DNA from: Halobacillus litoralis
GTDB lineage: Bacteria > Bacillota > Bacilli > Bacillales > Halobacillaceae
DNA: 64,000 nucleotides
Direction: 5' to 3'
Assembly (NCBI RefSeq): GCF_009856415.1
Contig: NZ_WMEZ01000004.1
Location: 124,001-188,000, forward strand
This document shows, piece after piece, positions 17,687 through 26,963 of the stretch. The notes below the pieces were generated by a model that did not search any database, was not told the DNA's origin, and worked only from the letters and a program-made list of their open reading frames with translations. The position numbers and the translations under genes are program-made. Position 1 is the first letter of the stretch; each line of letters begins with the position of its first letter.

Positions 17687-18112
17687 ATGATCATCCTATT
17701 ATTCCGGTTGCTCTTACTGATTGCCATAGCGTTCATTATTTATACCGCCTATAAATTCATTGTCAATCCGAGGAGAAAATTAGAGCTTGCCAGAGACAAG
17801 AAACAATTTTACTTTCATGATAACAAGGAGAATACAAAAGAAAACTTTTTGATGACTCTTAAAGGACATGTCTTTGAAGGAGAGAAATATTTAGGAACCA
17901 CGGAGGATTCGTTTGAGGTAATCAACATTAGTGTGAGTGTACACAACCCTGAAAAGTTACAAGGCCTCGATAGAGAGGATCTTTACTTTATGGAAAAAGA
18001 AATCTTGATTCGCTATCCTTATGCTTCCATTGAGTGGAAGTACCCAATGAACCGATTGATCATCCAACCTTTAAGAAATCATGATGAAAAAAAGCCCCAC
18101 TCCTTTGAGTGA
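17687..18112 (+). CDS. ysdB: YsdB-like sigma-W pathway membrane protein
   Basis: A protein of about 141 residues with one N-terminal transmembrane helix (residues 3-24), then a cytosolic part with FEVINISVSVHNPEKLQGL and ASIEWKYPMNRLIIQP. I start at the ATG at 17687 because AGGGAG abuts the ATG at 17678 with no spacing. The similarity to B. subtilis YsdB, its neighbourhood (ysdA, rplT) and the sigma-W-type promoter agree. Molecular function unknown. Confidence 0.8.
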   Translation: MIILLFRLLLLIAIAFIIYTAYKFIVNPRRKLELARDKKQFYFHDNKENTKENFLMTLKGHVFEGEKYLGTTEDSFEVINISVSVHNPEKLQGLDREDLYFMEKEILIRYPYASIEWKYPMNRLIIQPLRNHDEKKPHSFE

Positions 18113-18119
18113 GGCTTTC
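18087..18119. terminator. Bidirectional terminator between ysdB and the TVP38 gene
   Basis: AAAGCCCCACTC (18091-18102) pairs with GAGTGAGGCTTT (18107-18118) across the ysdB stop codon; the A7 run on the left gives a T run for the minus strand. Confidence 0.75.
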
Positions 18120-18121
18120 CT

Positions 18122-18694
18122 TTATGGACTCGTCTGGAAAAAATCTCTCCATAGAAACACTTCATATTTTTTACGTATCAAAAAGCATAATCCAATTAAA
18201 CCTCCGGAAAAAAGGATCATCACGGGAATGGAAAACAAAGAAATCCATTGTCCAACAGAGGTATAAACAACAGCTAAGGGTAAGTTTGCAAATAATGATG
18301 ACTTCGCATATTCTTTAAAGTCTGCGCTAATTTCCAATAGACAATAGGAAAGTAAATGAAAATGAATAAAAGGTACAAGTCTTAAGATAGCGACTTGTTT
18401 TACTGTCAAATGAGAGTTTTTCTTTAACCATTTTTCTTTTAACGACCTCAATTTCTTTAAGCCAGAAGGAACGAGCCTGATGGTGCGATAAAATAATAAA
18501 CTCGAGAGCATTGTACCCACCACCGAATACGCACTTCCAGCAATCGGTCCAAATAAAACGCCTCCCGTAATACATACGAGCATAACAGGTAAAAACAAAA
18601 AAGGTCGTAATAAATGAATAGCAATGAATAAGAGCGGTGCCCAGGCTTCTTGATGTTCTAACCATGCAAAAATGGTACTTGTTGTTTCGCCCAT
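18122..18694 (-). CDS. TVP38/TMEM64-family membrane protein
   Basis: A 190-residue polytopic protein of the SNARE-associated/VTT (DedA-related) group. It shows hydrophobic segments at about 15-45, 55-75, 130-155 and 155-178, and the family's FLPVMLVCITGGVLFGPIAGSAYSVVGTMLSS region. Related proteins act in lipid or polyprenyl-phosphate translocation; no specific role can be given here. AGGGAGG precedes the start. It converges with ysdB. Confidence 0.85.
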   Translation of the reverse strand: MGETTSTIFAWLEHQEAWAPLLFIAIHLLRPFLFLPVMLVCITGGVLFGPIAGSAYSVVGTMLSSLLFYRTIRLVPSGLKKLRSLKEKWLKKNSHLTVKQVAILRLVPFIHFHLLSYCLLEISADFKEYAKSSLFANLPLAVVYTSVGQWISLFSIPVMILFSGGLIGLCFLIRKKYEVFLWRDFFQTSP

Positions 18695-18732
18695 CTCATC
18701 CCCCTCCCTGTCTACATATTATGACAGAGCGA

Positions 18733-19014
18733 TTAGAGATAGAACCGATTCGCCAGGTAGGCCATCCCAGCAATATACAAGAGAGTAAGGAAAGGAAACC
18801 CAAGTTTGAACGACGTATGCTTCGTTTTATGCCTGAAAACACTCATGCCAATCCATCCCCCTAGTGCTCCCCCTGCTAAAGCGATTCCCCAGAGTTTCTT
18901 TTCTTCAATACGCCAAGATCCTCTTTTAGAACGACGTTTATCTACGCCCATCATAATGAAAAGGCTCAGGTTAATGACAATTCCATATATTCCAACAAGG
19001 ATAACAACATCCAT
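18733..19014 (-). CDS. ysdA: DUF1294 membrane protein YsdA
   Basis: A protein of about 93 residues of the DUF1294 family. It starts MDVVILVGIYGIVINLSLF and has the family motif MMGVDKRRSKRGSWRIEEK, then LAGGALGGWIGMSVFRHKTKH, with three hydrophobic segments. I use the ATG at 19014 behind GGGGGGAGAAG; the longer ORF lacks support. Same order as B. subtilis ysdA next to rplT. Function unknown. Confidence 0.88.
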   Translation of the reverse strand: MDVVILVGIYGIVINLSLFIMMGVDKRRSKRGSWRIEEKKLWGIALAGGALGGWIGMSVFRHKTKHTSFKLGFPFLTLLYIAGMAYLANRFYL

Positions 19015-19044
19015 AAAATTCTTCTCCCCCCTAATGACCATTCG

Positions 19045-19097
19045 CTTGCACAAACGCCTCGAAATGAGTCTTCCAAATTACTGCCTAACTTACTATG
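19045..19097. repeat. Composite hairpin element, right-end relic F
   Basis: CACAAACGCCTCGAAATGAGTCTTCC followed by CTGCCTAACTTACTATG parallels the right end and outer flank of copy B (CACAAACATCTCGAAACTGAG, then CCTGCCATATACTTTAATA) with several substitutions and a one-base loss. Only about 50 bp remain between ysdA and the rplT terminator. Confidence 0.6.
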
Positions 19098-19120
19098 TAA
19101 ATCCCTGGGTCTATGAGTAT

Positions 19121-19160
19121 AAAAAAGAGCCATTTCCTACCGATCGGAAATGGCTCTTTA
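19121..19160 (-). terminator. Terminator of the infC-rpmI-rplT operon
   Basis: AAAGAGCCATTTCC (19124-19137) pairs with GGAAATGGCTCTTT (19146-19159), with a T run on the minus strand at 19121-19126, 15 bases after the rplT stop. Confidence 0.9.
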
Positions 19161-19174
19161 TCATTGTCATTTTA

Positions 19175-19531
19175 TTACTTAAGAGCAGATTTAGCTTGCT
19201 CTGCTAGGCTTGCGAAACCTTGCTCATCGTTTACAGCAAGATCAGCTAGCATCTTACGGTTAACTTCAACACCTGCAAGCTTCAAACCGTGCATTAGACG
19301 GCTGTAAGAAATGTCGTTCAAACGCGCAGCAGCGTTGATACGAGCGATCCATAGCTTACGGAAGTCGCGTTTTTTCTGACGACGGTCACGGTAAGCATAC
19401 TGACCTGATTTCATTACTTGTTGTTTTGCAGTTTTGAATAGTGCGTGTTTTGAACCATAATAACCTTTTGCTAGTTTAAGGACACGGTTACGACGTTGGC
19501 GTGTCACTGTTCCACCTTTTACTCGTGGCAT
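19175..19531 (-). CDS. rplT: 50S ribosomal protein L20
   Basis: 118-residue L20 with the typical [25 protein letters not shown] start and [23 protein letters not shown]. It is needed early in 50S assembly, and in Bacillus it also represses its own operon by binding the infC leader RNA. Third gene of infC-rpmI-rplT, 30 bases after rpmI. Confidence 0.98.
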   Translation of the reverse strand: MPRVKGGTVTRQRRNRVLKLAKGYYGSKHALFKTAKQQVMKSGQYAYRDRRQKKRDFRKLWIARINAAARLNDISYSRLMHGLKLAGVEVNRKMLADLAVNDEQGFASLAEQAKSALK

Positions 19532-19561
19532 GGTAATCCCTCCTATTTATGTCGTTCTATA

Positions 19562-19759
19562 TTAGTCTTTTGGAAGCATGTGCTTAATGCGGCGGTAGTC
19601 TCCAGCAGAAACTAGTGCATCTTTACGCAACTTACGCTTTTGTTTTGTAGATTTGTTCGCGAACAAGTGGCTTGTGAATGCGTGGGAACGTTTCACTTTA
19701 CCTGTTCCAGTCTTTTTGAAGCGTTTTTGAGAACCTTTATGGGTTTTCATTTTTGGCAT
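19562..19759 (-). CDS. rpmI: 50S ribosomal protein L35
   Basis: 65-residue L35 ([20 protein letters not shown]), strongly basic and of standard length, between infC and rplT in the universal operon order. AAAGGAGG precedes the start. Confidence 0.98.
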   Translation of the reverse strand: MPKMKTHKGSQKRFKKTGTGKVKRSHAFTSHLFANKSTKQKRKLRKDALVSAGDYRRIKHMLPKD

Positions 19760-19791
19760 GTGAATTTCCTCCTTTTACTTGATACAGTGAC

Positions 19792-20310
19792 TTACTTCTC
19801 GTTAAGAGGAGCAAGCATTAAGAACATACTACGACCTTCCATTTTAGGCTTGGTCTCTACTTGGGCAATATCTTTGCACTCATCCGCCATGCGTTCAAGT
19901 ACTTTTTGTCCAAGTTCTTTGTGAGTGATTGCACGACCGCGGAAACGGACAGATGCTTTCACTTTGTCACCTTTCTCCAAGAACTTACGTGCGTTACGAA
20001 GTTTTGTGTTAAAGTCGTGGTCTTCAATCCCTGGGCTGAGACGAACTTCTTTAACTTTGATGACCGTTTGTTTCTTACGAGCTTCTTTTTCTTTCTTCTG
20101 CTGCTCGAAACGATACTTTCCGTAGTCCATCACTCGGCAAACCGGAGGCTTCGCATTTGGCGCTACCATAACAAGATCAAGATTCGCATTCGCTGCGATA
20201 TCTAAAGCTTCATTACGTGATTTAACTCCAAGTTGCTCACCATTCACGTCGATCAGACGAACTTCACGGGCGCGGATTTTTTCATTAACGTTCATGTTAT
20301 CCTTGCTAAT
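19792..20310 (-). CDS. infC: Translation initiation factor IF-3 with AUU start
   Basis: About 172 residues. It contains the IF-3 N-domain ([20 protein letters not shown]), the linker ([19 protein letters not shown]) and the C-domain ([21 protein letters not shown]). The first in-frame ATG (20295) has no Shine-Dalgarno. Five codons upstream an ATT (20308-20310) starts [13 protein letters not shown] and has GGAGGTGG at the right distance. An AUU start is the well-known feature through which IF-3 limits its own translation. First gene of the rpmI-rplT operon. Confidence 0.95.
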   Translation of the reverse strand: MSKDNMNVNEKIRAREVRLIDVNGEQLGVKSRNEALDIAANANLDLVMVAPNAKPPVCRVMDYGKYRFEQQKKEKEARKKQTVIKVKEVRLSPGIEDHDFNTKLRNARKFLEKGDKVKASVRFRGRAITHKELGQKVLERMADECKDIAQVETKPKMEGRSMFLMLAPLNEK

Positions 20311-20522
20311 ATCGAGCCACCTCCAACAAATTTTAGAAAACTTATATGAGATCTGTCATCGACAAGATTTCCTGATGCAAATAAAAAAAGTGTCGGTACA
20401 CATACTGCACCCACACGACTCCTAATAATCAAAGGAATAAGTGACCTGCCAACTGCGCTATGCGTCGATCAGGTGAGAAGCGGGTGCTCCTACTTGTCTC
20501 TAGATCCGTTCATTTAGTTACC
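20311..20522 (-). promoter_or_regulatory. L20-type autoregulatory leader of infC
   Basis: The roughly 210-base leader contains GGAGCACCCGCTTCTCACC and GCAGTTGGCAGGTC. It ends in the terminator-like hairpin GTCGTGTGGGTGC...TACCGACAC followed by seven T (20383-20419, minus strand). Its position and features fit the Bacillus L20 leader, where L20 binding favours termination. Confidence 0.85.
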
Positions 20523-20528
20523 TAAATT

Positions 20529-20557
20529 ATAATAGCATGCCTTATGATGCATGTCAA
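20529..20557 (-). promoter_or_regulatory. Promoter of infC-rpmI-rplT
   Basis: Minus-strand TTGACA (20552-20557), 17 bases, TATTAT (20529-20534), just upstream of the L20 leader. Confidence 0.8.
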
Positions 20558-20672
20558 CAACTAAACTCCGCCGACATGACTACTTAAACTAGGATAAGGC
20601 ATGCACCCACAAAAATCAAGGCTTTTTTAGCTAGTACCCCCAATCCACCTTCTTCCACCAAAGCTCCCTTTA

Positions 20673-21184
20673 GTGGAGACTTAGTTTCGAGATACCCGGG
20701 GTTCGTTGCCCGAGTTGAGCGTCAGGGGTGGCTGGGAAGCTACTCGCTTTCCTGTGGGGGAGTGGCGAGCTTCCTCGGGCTTCCGCCCTGCGGGATCTCG
20801 CCGATCTCCTTTCTCCCACGGGAGTCTCGCAGCTTCCCAACCACCCCATTTCATGTAAGGGTGAAACGAACCCCTAAATTAAGGTGGATGGTTTTCCACT
20901 ATTCAACTGATAGAGCTACAAAACGCTCTGTATCACTCTTTGACGTTCTCTGGAGAATTTCATATTATCCAATTCCCTCGATCATACAAGCTAATTTTCA
21001 GAAGCAGTTTCGAGCATCTTTCATGGTCAAAGGGCGGAGTGGAATGAGGAGACTACTGCGGGAAAAAAGTGCAGGGTGAGACCCCACAGGACGCAGTCCG
21101 AGGAGGCTCATCGCGCTCCCGCGGAAAGCGAGTCATTCCCCTCCGCCCCGATCCACTCACTAAAGGTCTCGAAACTGAGTTTTC
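20673..21184. repeat. Composite hairpin element, copy C (intact, B orientation)
   Basis: This occupies the gap between the infC promoter and the thrS terminator. Termini are GTGGAGACTTAGTTTCGAGAT (20673-20693) and GGTCTCGAAACTGAGTTTTC (21165-21184). Module 2 spans 20673-20899 and module 1 21001-21184, as in copy B. Left flank GCTCCC is at 20663-20668; right flank reads TTCTGCCATAGAATA. Module 2's core differs from copy A by paired changes: GGCGAG/CTCGCC instead of GGTGAG/CTCACC, and GGGC-GGAA-GCCC instead of GGAC-GCA-GTCC. Module 1 is a variant with GGGCGGAGTGGAATGAGGAG and CATTCCCCTCCGCCC arms, so modules have exchanged or diverged independently. No coding support. Confidence 0.85.
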
Positions 21185-21201
21185 AAGAATTCTGCCATAG
21201 A

Positions 21202-21240
21202 ATAAAAACCCGAAAGTCTCTTGAAAGACTTTCGGGTTTC
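21202..21240 (-). terminator. thrS terminator
   Basis: AAACCCGAAAGTCT pairs with AGACTTTCGGGTTT (21206-21239) and is followed by TTTTT on the minus strand. Confidence 0.9.
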
Positions 21241-21245
21241 TTCTT

Positions 21246-23192
21246 TTACTTGCGTAGAAGTTTTTGGTCGATCTCGTTGCGGATTTCCTGTTTGAATGTA
21301 TCCAGCGGTTTTGTTGCGGAATCTTGTTCTCCGTAACGACGGACGTTGACGGCATTGCTTTCGATTTCTTTATCACCAACCACAAGCTGGAACGGAATTT
21401 TTTGCATTTGAGCTTCACGGATCTTGTAACCGATCTTCTCATTACGCTCATCAACTTCGACACGCACGCCTGCTTCACGCAACTCATCTTCAAGCTTCTT
21501 CGCATAATCCAGATGCACGTCTGCGGAGACAGGGATGATTTTTGCCTGGACAGGAGCCAGCCAAGTCGGGAATACACCTTTATACTCTTCTATTAGAAAA
21601 GCAACAAAGCGTTCCATTGTTGATACGACTCCACGGTGAATAACAACCGGGCGGTGATCTTCTCCATCTTCTCCAACGTATGTCAGGTCGAAGCGCTCTG
21701 GCAGATGGAAGTCAAGTTGAACAGTAGACAATGTTTCATCTTTTCCAAGCGCTGTCTTCACTTGAACATCGAGTTTTGGACCGTAGAAGGCCGCTTCCCC
21801 TTCTGCTTCTACATACTCAAGCTCCATATCTTCCATCGTTTCTTTCAACATCGCCTGCGCTTTATCCCACATCGCGTCATTGTCGACATACTTCTCTTTG
21901 TCCTCTGGGTCTCTGTAGGAAAGACGGAAGTAGTAATCATTGATACCAAAGTCACGATACACTTCTTGAACTAGACGAACCACACGTTTGAATTCATCCT
22001 TCAATTGATCTGGACGAGCGAAGATGTGTGCGTCATTCAATGTCATCGCACGTACACGCTGTAATCCTGCAAGGGCGCCGGACATTTCGTAACGGTGCAT
22101 CATACCGAGCTCGGCAATACGTACGGGAAGATTACGGTAGCTGTGCAATTGATTTTTGTAAATCATCATATGGTGTGGGCAGTTCATTGGACGAAGGACG
22201 AGATCTTCATTGTCCATTTCCATTGTTGGGAACATGTCATCCTGATAATGATCCCAGTGTCCACTTGTTTTATACAAATCTACACTCCCTAGAACAGGTG
22301 TGTAAACATGGTCATATCCAAGACGTTCCTCTGTATCTACAATGTATCGTTCAATGGTACGACGGATTGTCGCTCCTTTCGGAAGCCACATCGGCAATCC
22401 TTGACCAACCTTTTGATTGACTGTGAAAATGTCGAGTTCTTTTCCTAACTTACGATGATCTCTTTCTTTTGCTTCTTCAAGCATTTGCAGGTACTCATCA
22501 AGGTGCGCTTTCTTTTCAAAAGCTGTACCATAAATACGCTGCAACATTTGATTGTCGCTATCTCCACGCCAGTACGCACCAGAAATGCTCAACAGCTTGA
22601 ATACTTTGATTTTACTTGTCTGCGGAACATGAATCCCACGGCAAAGATCGAAAAACTCTCCCTGTTGATAGATAGTCACTTGCTCCCCTTCAGGAATCGC
22701 TTCAATTAGCTCAAGTTTCAAATCATCCCCGATCTCTTTATACTTTTCAATCGCTTCTTCACGTGAGAGTTCGATGCGTTCAATTTCTAAATTCTCATCG
22801 ACAATGCGCTGCATTTCTTTTTCAATTTTCGGAAGGTCTTCAGGCGTGAGAGACTCTTCCATGTCGATATCATAATAAAATCCATTTTCGATCACTGGAC
22901 CGACTCCAAGCTTCACATTGCCATATAGACGTTTAATCGCTTGCGCCATCAAGTGTGCAGAAGAGTGGCGCACCACTTCCAAACCTTCAGGATTTTTATA
23001 TGTCAAGATTTCAATCGCACCATCTTGGTCAATCGGCCTTCTTAAATCATAAGGTTCGCCGTCTAATTTGATCGCCAGGGCTTGTTTTTTTAAGCCAGGG
23101 GAGATCGATTGTGCGATTTCTTCACCTGTCGTACCTCTCTCAAACTCCTTTATGTTACCGTCTGGAAATTTGATTTGAATCGCATTCGACAT
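21246..23192 (-). CDS. thrS: Threonine--tRNA ligase
   Basis: A class II synthetase of about 648 residues. It has an N-terminal TGS domain ([23 protein letters not shown]), the second additional editing domain with [16 protein letters not shown] and the SAD motif, and a catalytic core with zinc ligands in [40 protein letters not shown] and [12 protein letters not shown]-like [16 protein letters not shown]-terminal anticodon domain completes it ([18 protein letters not shown]). I choose the ATG at 23192, 8 bases behind AAAGGAG, because the GTG three codons earlier overlaps that site. T-box controlled. Confidence 0.97.
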   Translation of the reverse strand: MSNAIQIKFPDGNIKEFERGTTGEEIAQSISPGLKKQALAIKLDGEPYDLRRPIDQDGAIEILTYKNPEGLEVVRHSSAHLMAQAIKRLYGNVKLGVGPVIENGFYYDIDMEESLTPEDLPKIEKEMQRIVDENLEIERIELSREEAIEKYKEIGDDLKLELIEAIPEGEQVTIYQQGEFFDLCRGIHVPQTSKIKVFKLLSISGAYWRGDSDNQMLQRIYGTAFEKKAHLDEYLQMLEEAKERDHRKLGKELDIFTVNQKVGQGLPMWLPKGATIRRTIERYIVDTEERLGYDHVYTPVLGSVDLYKTSGHWDHYQDDMFPTMEMDNEDLVLRPMNCPHHMMIYKNQLHSYRNLPVRIAELGMMHRYEMSGALAGLQRVRAMTLNDAHIFARPDQLKDEFKRVVRLVQEVYRDFGINDYYFRLSYRDPEDKEKYVDNDAMWDKAQAMLKETMEDMELEYVEAEGEAAFYGPKLDVQVKTALGKDETLSTVQLDFHLPERFDLTYVGEDGEDHRPVVIHRGVVSTMERFVAFLIEEYKGVFPTWLAPVQAKIIPVSADVHLDYAKKLEDELREAGVRVEVDERNEKIGYKIREAQMQKIPFQLVVGDKEIESNAVNVRRYGEQDSATKPLDTFKQEIRNEIDQKLLRK

Positions 23193-23221
23193 GTTAAACA
23201 CTCCTTTATCTAATTGAAATA

Positions 23222-23465
23222 TAAAAAACGCCCGTCCCTCAGCATATAAGCTAAGGGACGAGCGTTATCACTCGTGGTTCCACCCAAATTCCCGCAAGTA
23301 AGACCATGCGGCTTCATTTTCCTTAACGCGGATCAGACGCTGTCTATTACTAATTATATGTTCACAGACAGAGCTCCAAGGTGGTAAACAATAAAGTCGT
23401 CAACAAGGAGCTTCCAGCCGATGGCTCCTCTCTCTGGTCTTGAGTCACTTTATGTTCGTGTCCTT
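23222..23465 (-). promoter_or_regulatory. T-box leader of thrS
   Basis: The T-box core AATTTGGGTGGAACCACGAG is on the minus strand at 23271-23290. The terminator arms ACGCTCGTCCCTTAGC and GCTGAGGGACGGGCGT are followed by TTTTTT (23225-23266). The specifier is ACC (Thr) at 23382-23384, four bases before TGGAGC. Uncharged tRNA-Thr would allow read-through into thrS. Confidence 0.95.
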
Positions 23466-23494
23466 TTCCAAGCCGTTGTTTAGATATGTACGTA

Positions 23495-23523
23495 ATTATA
23501 TCCATTTAGGAAAAGGAAATCAA
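23495..23523 (-). promoter_or_regulatory. Promoter of thrS
   Basis: Minus-strand TTGATT (23518-23523), 17 bases, TATAAT (23495-23500); the -35 overlaps the ytxC stop codon. Confidence 0.65.
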
Positions 23524-24338
23524 CCCATTTTGAAAGGAAATTGTGATTTGGGCCTCCAAGAAGCTTTTTCTTCAAAGATATTCATCAATAACTCTAGGTT
23601 TGAATGATCCGTTTCATCCGAATAAATGATCAACTCATCAGGTGCATGAGCAAGAGCTGGTGTGACCGGCCATTCGACCGGCAGATGAGCAATACAATCA
23701 TCCGGATATTGCTTCATGTACAGCTTGGTTTCTGATTCACTGATCGGGTTTCCTTCATCATGGTAGTAAGTTAATCGACCATCATCGAGCAAATGAAGCA
23801 GCTGCACGCCTGTGTCTTTATGATGGACACGATGACGCCATGAATCCACCAACATTTGATAAGACTCTTCTTGTTTGTGTTCATCAATGATTTTTCCTGT
23901 GTATTCAATAAGCGATTCATGGACGGACTGTAAGCAAGCAGCACTAAGTTCGTCAAATTCAACCAAGCTTCTGGCGATCAAATAATCCTGGATAAAAGCG
24001 CGTAAATAGTGGTAAATCGGTGGAAGGTGAAGTCCTGTGGGTGGTTTATCTTCAAAGTCTTGTCCAATTTCAAGAATCCGTTGAATTTCTTGTGCATCCT
24101 CATAATAGTATCGGTGTTTCAATACGCCTTCCATCCATCCGAGCATTTTCCTTTTCCGGATGACTTGTAAAAAAGCACGGATCGCCTCCACATAAGCCGC
24201 TCCACTCAATGAAGCATTCATCAACCTCACATCAAATCCGTCATTGTGTTCCTTGAAAATCCAAAGTTTTTGCTCTGAGACAATCGCATTATAGAATAGG
24301 ATGGCTTCCGTACGATTAGAAAAATGAATGCAAAACAC
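23520..24338 (-). CDS. ytxC: Sporulation protein YtxC-like
   Basis: About 272 residues, cytosolic, with the YtxC-type C-terminus (HRVHHKDTGVQLLHLLDDGRLTYYHDEGNPISESETKLYMKQYPD, shown in part). A GTG at 24338 with GAGGGGG seven bases upstream gives M-FCIHFSNRTEAILFYNAIV; the longer ORF from 24365 would start before that ribosome site. It lies between thrS and dnaI, as in B. subtilis. The name reflects a sporulation link in that species; biochemical role unknown. Confidence 0.8.
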   Translation of the reverse strand: MFCIHFSNRTEAILFYNAIVSEQKLWIFKEHNDGFDVRLMNASLSGAAYVEAIRAFLQVIRKRKMLGWMEGVLKHRYYYEDAQEIQRILEIGQDFEDKPPTGLHLPPIYHYLRAFIQDYLIARSLVEFDELSAACLQSVHESLIEYTGKIIDEHKQEESYQMLVDSWRHRVHHKDTGVQLLHLLDDGRLTYYHDEGNPISESETKLYMKQYPDDCIAHLPVEWPVTPALAHAPDELIIYSDETDHSNLELLMNIFEEKASWRPKSQFPFKMG

Positions 24339-24517
24339 CAAAATTCCCCCTCGTCCCGACTTCATGCAACTTCTATGTTCAATGGAAGACCTCAGGGATT
24401 AGCCCTGAAAATCAACCATTAAAAGATGGCGTACCTATGACATAAAGTTGGCTATTCCCTGTTATATTTATGTGACAAGGGAAGGAATCATGCTACTGTC
24501 TTCAGCTTTTGTAATCG

Positions 24518-25450
24518 TTATCCTCGTCTATTGCGGCCATTCACGTGGACCCCTTCACTCAGTTGGCGGATCCGCTCTGTAATTCTTTTTGCTTTTACTT
24601 GCTCAACATCTCCACGGTTACTCGTCATCAACACTTTTTCCAACTCGTTCAAATTGTAGTTAGAAGTGAAGAAAACCGGAAGTCTTTCCATCATTCGGTA
24701 GTGTAGAATACTTCCGAGGACTTCATCTCTAAACCATGCAGATTGAGATTCCGCTCCGATATCATCAAGCATGAGTACAGGAATCTCTTTGAATGCTTCA
24801 ATCTTTTCATTCATGGAGTCATCTTTGATTGATGCTTTAATTTCTCTTACGAATTCCGGCATGTAGATGACCATAGAAGGGATATTTTTTGAACTCAGTT
24901 CATTGGCGATTGCTCCAAGGAAATATGTTTTTCCCACACCAAACGGCCCGTGAAAGTAAAGCCCCTTACTTGGCAGTTCATCATTAAGACCTTCAATATA
25001 ATGGACGGTCCGTTCCACGGCAGCTCCCCGGTCCGGGTCTTGAAGATCCATCCGTTCTAATGAAGCCTCAAGGATTTCACGAGGCATATGGAGACTTCTC
25101 ACTAAGGATTTTTGCTCTTCCTGCTGTTCATGTTTCCGTTGACGGCGACATTTATCATAAATCAACTTCACATCAGAACCTTCCATCTCAACTCTTGGAA
25201 CGTAGCCGGGAAGGATGTTGATACACTCTTCTCGTGTTGGACATTTCTCACAGTTTTTTGACTGAGTCCGGTATTCATAGAGTTTGATCAACTGTTTCTC
25301 AACCGCTTCTTCCGTTAACTCCTCATGCTCCTGCATCAATTTTTTCACTTCTGAGGATTCCATAACTTCCGCTTTCATATGGTTCATTCGTTTTTGAAAC
25401 TGCTCGTTGTTACGCATCCATTTTTTTAGTGATTGTTGAATAGGTTCCAT
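24518..25450 (-). CDS. dnaI: Primosomal helicase loader DnaI
   Basis: A 310-residue AAA+ helicase loader. The N-terminal domain has the zinc-binding segment CEKCPTREEC (about residues 63-72). The ATPase domain has Walker A GPFGVGKTYFLG, Walker B VLMLDDIGAES and sensor-1 FFTSNYN. It loads the replicative helicase DnaC with DnaB and DnaD. AAGGGGGG precedes the start, 15 bases after dnaB. Confidence 0.95.
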   Translation of the reverse strand: MEPIQQSLKKWMRNNEQFQKRMNHMKAEVMESSEVKKLMQEHEELTEEAVEKQLIKLYEYRTQSKNCEKCPTREECINILPGYVPRVEMEGSDVKLIYDKCRRQRKHEQQEEQKSLVRSLHMPREILEASLERMDLQDPDRGAAVERTVHYIEGLNDELPSKGLYFHGPFGVGKTYFLGAIANELSSKNIPSMVIYMPEFVREIKASIKDDSMNEKIEAFKEIPVLMLDDIGAESQSAWFRDEVLGSILHYRMMERLPVFFTSNYNLNELEKVLMTSNRGDVEQVKAKRITERIRQLSEGVHVNGRNRRG

Positions 25451-25465
25451 TGGTATCCCCCCTTC

Positions 25466-26824
25466 TTAATTCCCTTTGTTCGTCAGCTTCTTAATCCTTG
25501 CCGCTATATCATCCGTATTGACTTGTACGGCTTCTTCCTTCTCATGCTGCGTTCCCTCTTGCTGTTTGAACCAGGCCGGAATGACTTCTTCTTTTTGGTT
25601 TCTACGCTTTTGAGACTTCTGTTTCCCCCATTGCTGGTATTTCTGGTGCTCAGCCTTGGCAAGGTTCATCGCTTGTCTCACGTTCGTTACATTTTTTCTT
25701 GCCCAGTGACTTGCGATTTTCTCAAGGTAAGGCTTTGACAACTTCATATCGGTTTTTAATAGGACGTAATGGACGAGCACATTCATGACTCCTGGTTCAA
25801 TTCCTTGTTCTGTCATCACGTCACGAATCATTTTCAAGTCTTGTTCAGACGCACGGTTACCATTGGATACATCCTCAAGCAATTCCCTAGGTGAGATTTC
25901 CTCAAGCATTTGAATGAACTGATCCTCTTTTGTTCCATTAGTTTCTGTTTTTTCAACTTTCATTTTCTCTCTGCGATCTAGAGCTGAATCCTTCTGTCTG
26001 TCATTTTTTTGTTCCTTCATAAAATCATGACAGGCTGCTTTCAACTCTTCTTCCACTAAATAATGATTTTCATCAATGGCCCAGGTGACCGCTTTTTCCA
26101 GCTCAGTGTTTGAAAGGTCATACAAGGTTGCCAATTGGACAATCAATTTCTTGTTGCGCCCATTTAAAATTTGGTCTGATGGGTACATTCGCTTCTTTAA
26201 TGCGTGATTGAGCCAATGAAAATCTACTCGATCCATGGATGCTACCGGCCCTCTGGATTCTTGTTGATGATGCTGCTGCTTCGCAATGGTTTCCGTTTCT
26301 CTTTGGACCGTTTCGATCATTTTATTATGAAAAACTTCATCAAAAGTCGCGGTTACTTCAGTAAAGCCTTCAAGCGTTTGTCCAGTGTTTAAGAAACGCC
26401 TTTTTAAGCGGTCATACTTTTCTTTTCCCAACTCGTGATGGAGCAGCAAGGAGAGCATATCATCAAGAAAGAACTCTTCAGGTGAAAACGGGGGGCGTAC
26501 AGAATAAAGATATACCGCCTGCTGATCTTCATCAAATGAGCGGTATGTCCGTAGTAGTCCAATGGCCTCCAGTTTCCCCCTCGCCTCATAAATTTTGTCC
26601 AAAGGAGCAGAAAGGTAAGACATCAATGTATGGTGAGACTGTACCTGTTCCCCTTCGATCATATCCGATTCCGATATAAGGACATGATAAAGCGACACAG
26701 CCAACCTCCCTACAATCGGCTGGTATAAATGTGATAAGGAACGATGAAAACTTCGAGGCAGCTCTCCATTTCGTATGATTTTAAAACCGTCCACAGGGAG
26801 AAGTTTGCCAATAGAGTAACTCAC
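25466..26824 (-). CDS. dnaB: Replication initiation/membrane attachment protein DnaB
   Basis: About 452 residues with two DnaB/DnaD-type (DDBH) regions: the N-terminal winged-helix part (SYLSAPLDKIYEARGKLEAIGLLRTY) and the C-terminal DDBH2 with NVLVHYVLLKTDMKLSKPYLEKIASHWARKNV. It co-loads the replicative helicase at oriC and at stalled forks. I choose the GTG at 26824 behind GGAGGTGG (M-SYSIGKLLPVDGF); the upstream TTG overlaps that site. It is co-transcribed with dnaI. Confidence 0.93.
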   Translation of the reverse strand: MSYSIGKLLPVDGFKIIRNGELPRSFHRSLSHLYQPIVGRLAVSLYHVLISESDMIEGEQVQSHHTLMSYLSAPLDKIYEARGKLEAIGLLRTYRSFDEDQQAVYLYSVRPPFSPEEFFLDDMLSLLLHHELGKEKYDRLKRRFLNTGQTLEGFTEVTATFDEVFHNKMIETVQRETETIAKQQHHQQESRGPVASMDRVDFHWLNHALKKRMYPSDQILNGRNKKLIVQLATLYDLSNTELEKAVTWAIDENHYLVEEELKAACHDFMKEQKNDRQKDSALDRREKMKVEKTETNGTKEDQFIQMLEEISPRELLEDVSNGNRASEQDLKMIRDVMTEQGIEPGVMNVLVHYVLLKTDMKLSKPYLEKIASHWARKNVTNVRQAMNLAKAEHQKYQQWGKQKSQKRRNQKEEVIPAWFKQQEGTQHEKEEAVQVNTDDIAARIKKLTNKGN

Positions 26825-26935
26825 CGCCTCCACCTCCTTCAATCGTTAAAGCTTATTCATTCTATTTCAAAAAGGAAGCCAAGATTCATTTCACACCTGA
26901 AACCAAAATGGCATCCAAAATCGATGATCTTAGAA

Positions 26936-26963
26936 AAAGAAAATGAGCCGGAACAGGCTCATT
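26936..26963 (-). terminator. Terminator after nrdR
   Basis: AATGAGCC and GGCTCATT form an 8-base stem (26942-26963) overlapping the nrdR stop codon, followed by a T-rich run on the minus strand. Confidence 0.75.

Noticed and set aside
20762-21336. Frames of 86-174 residues around copy C and the end of thrS
   Set aside because: They combine repeat sequence with antisense or out-of-frame thrS.
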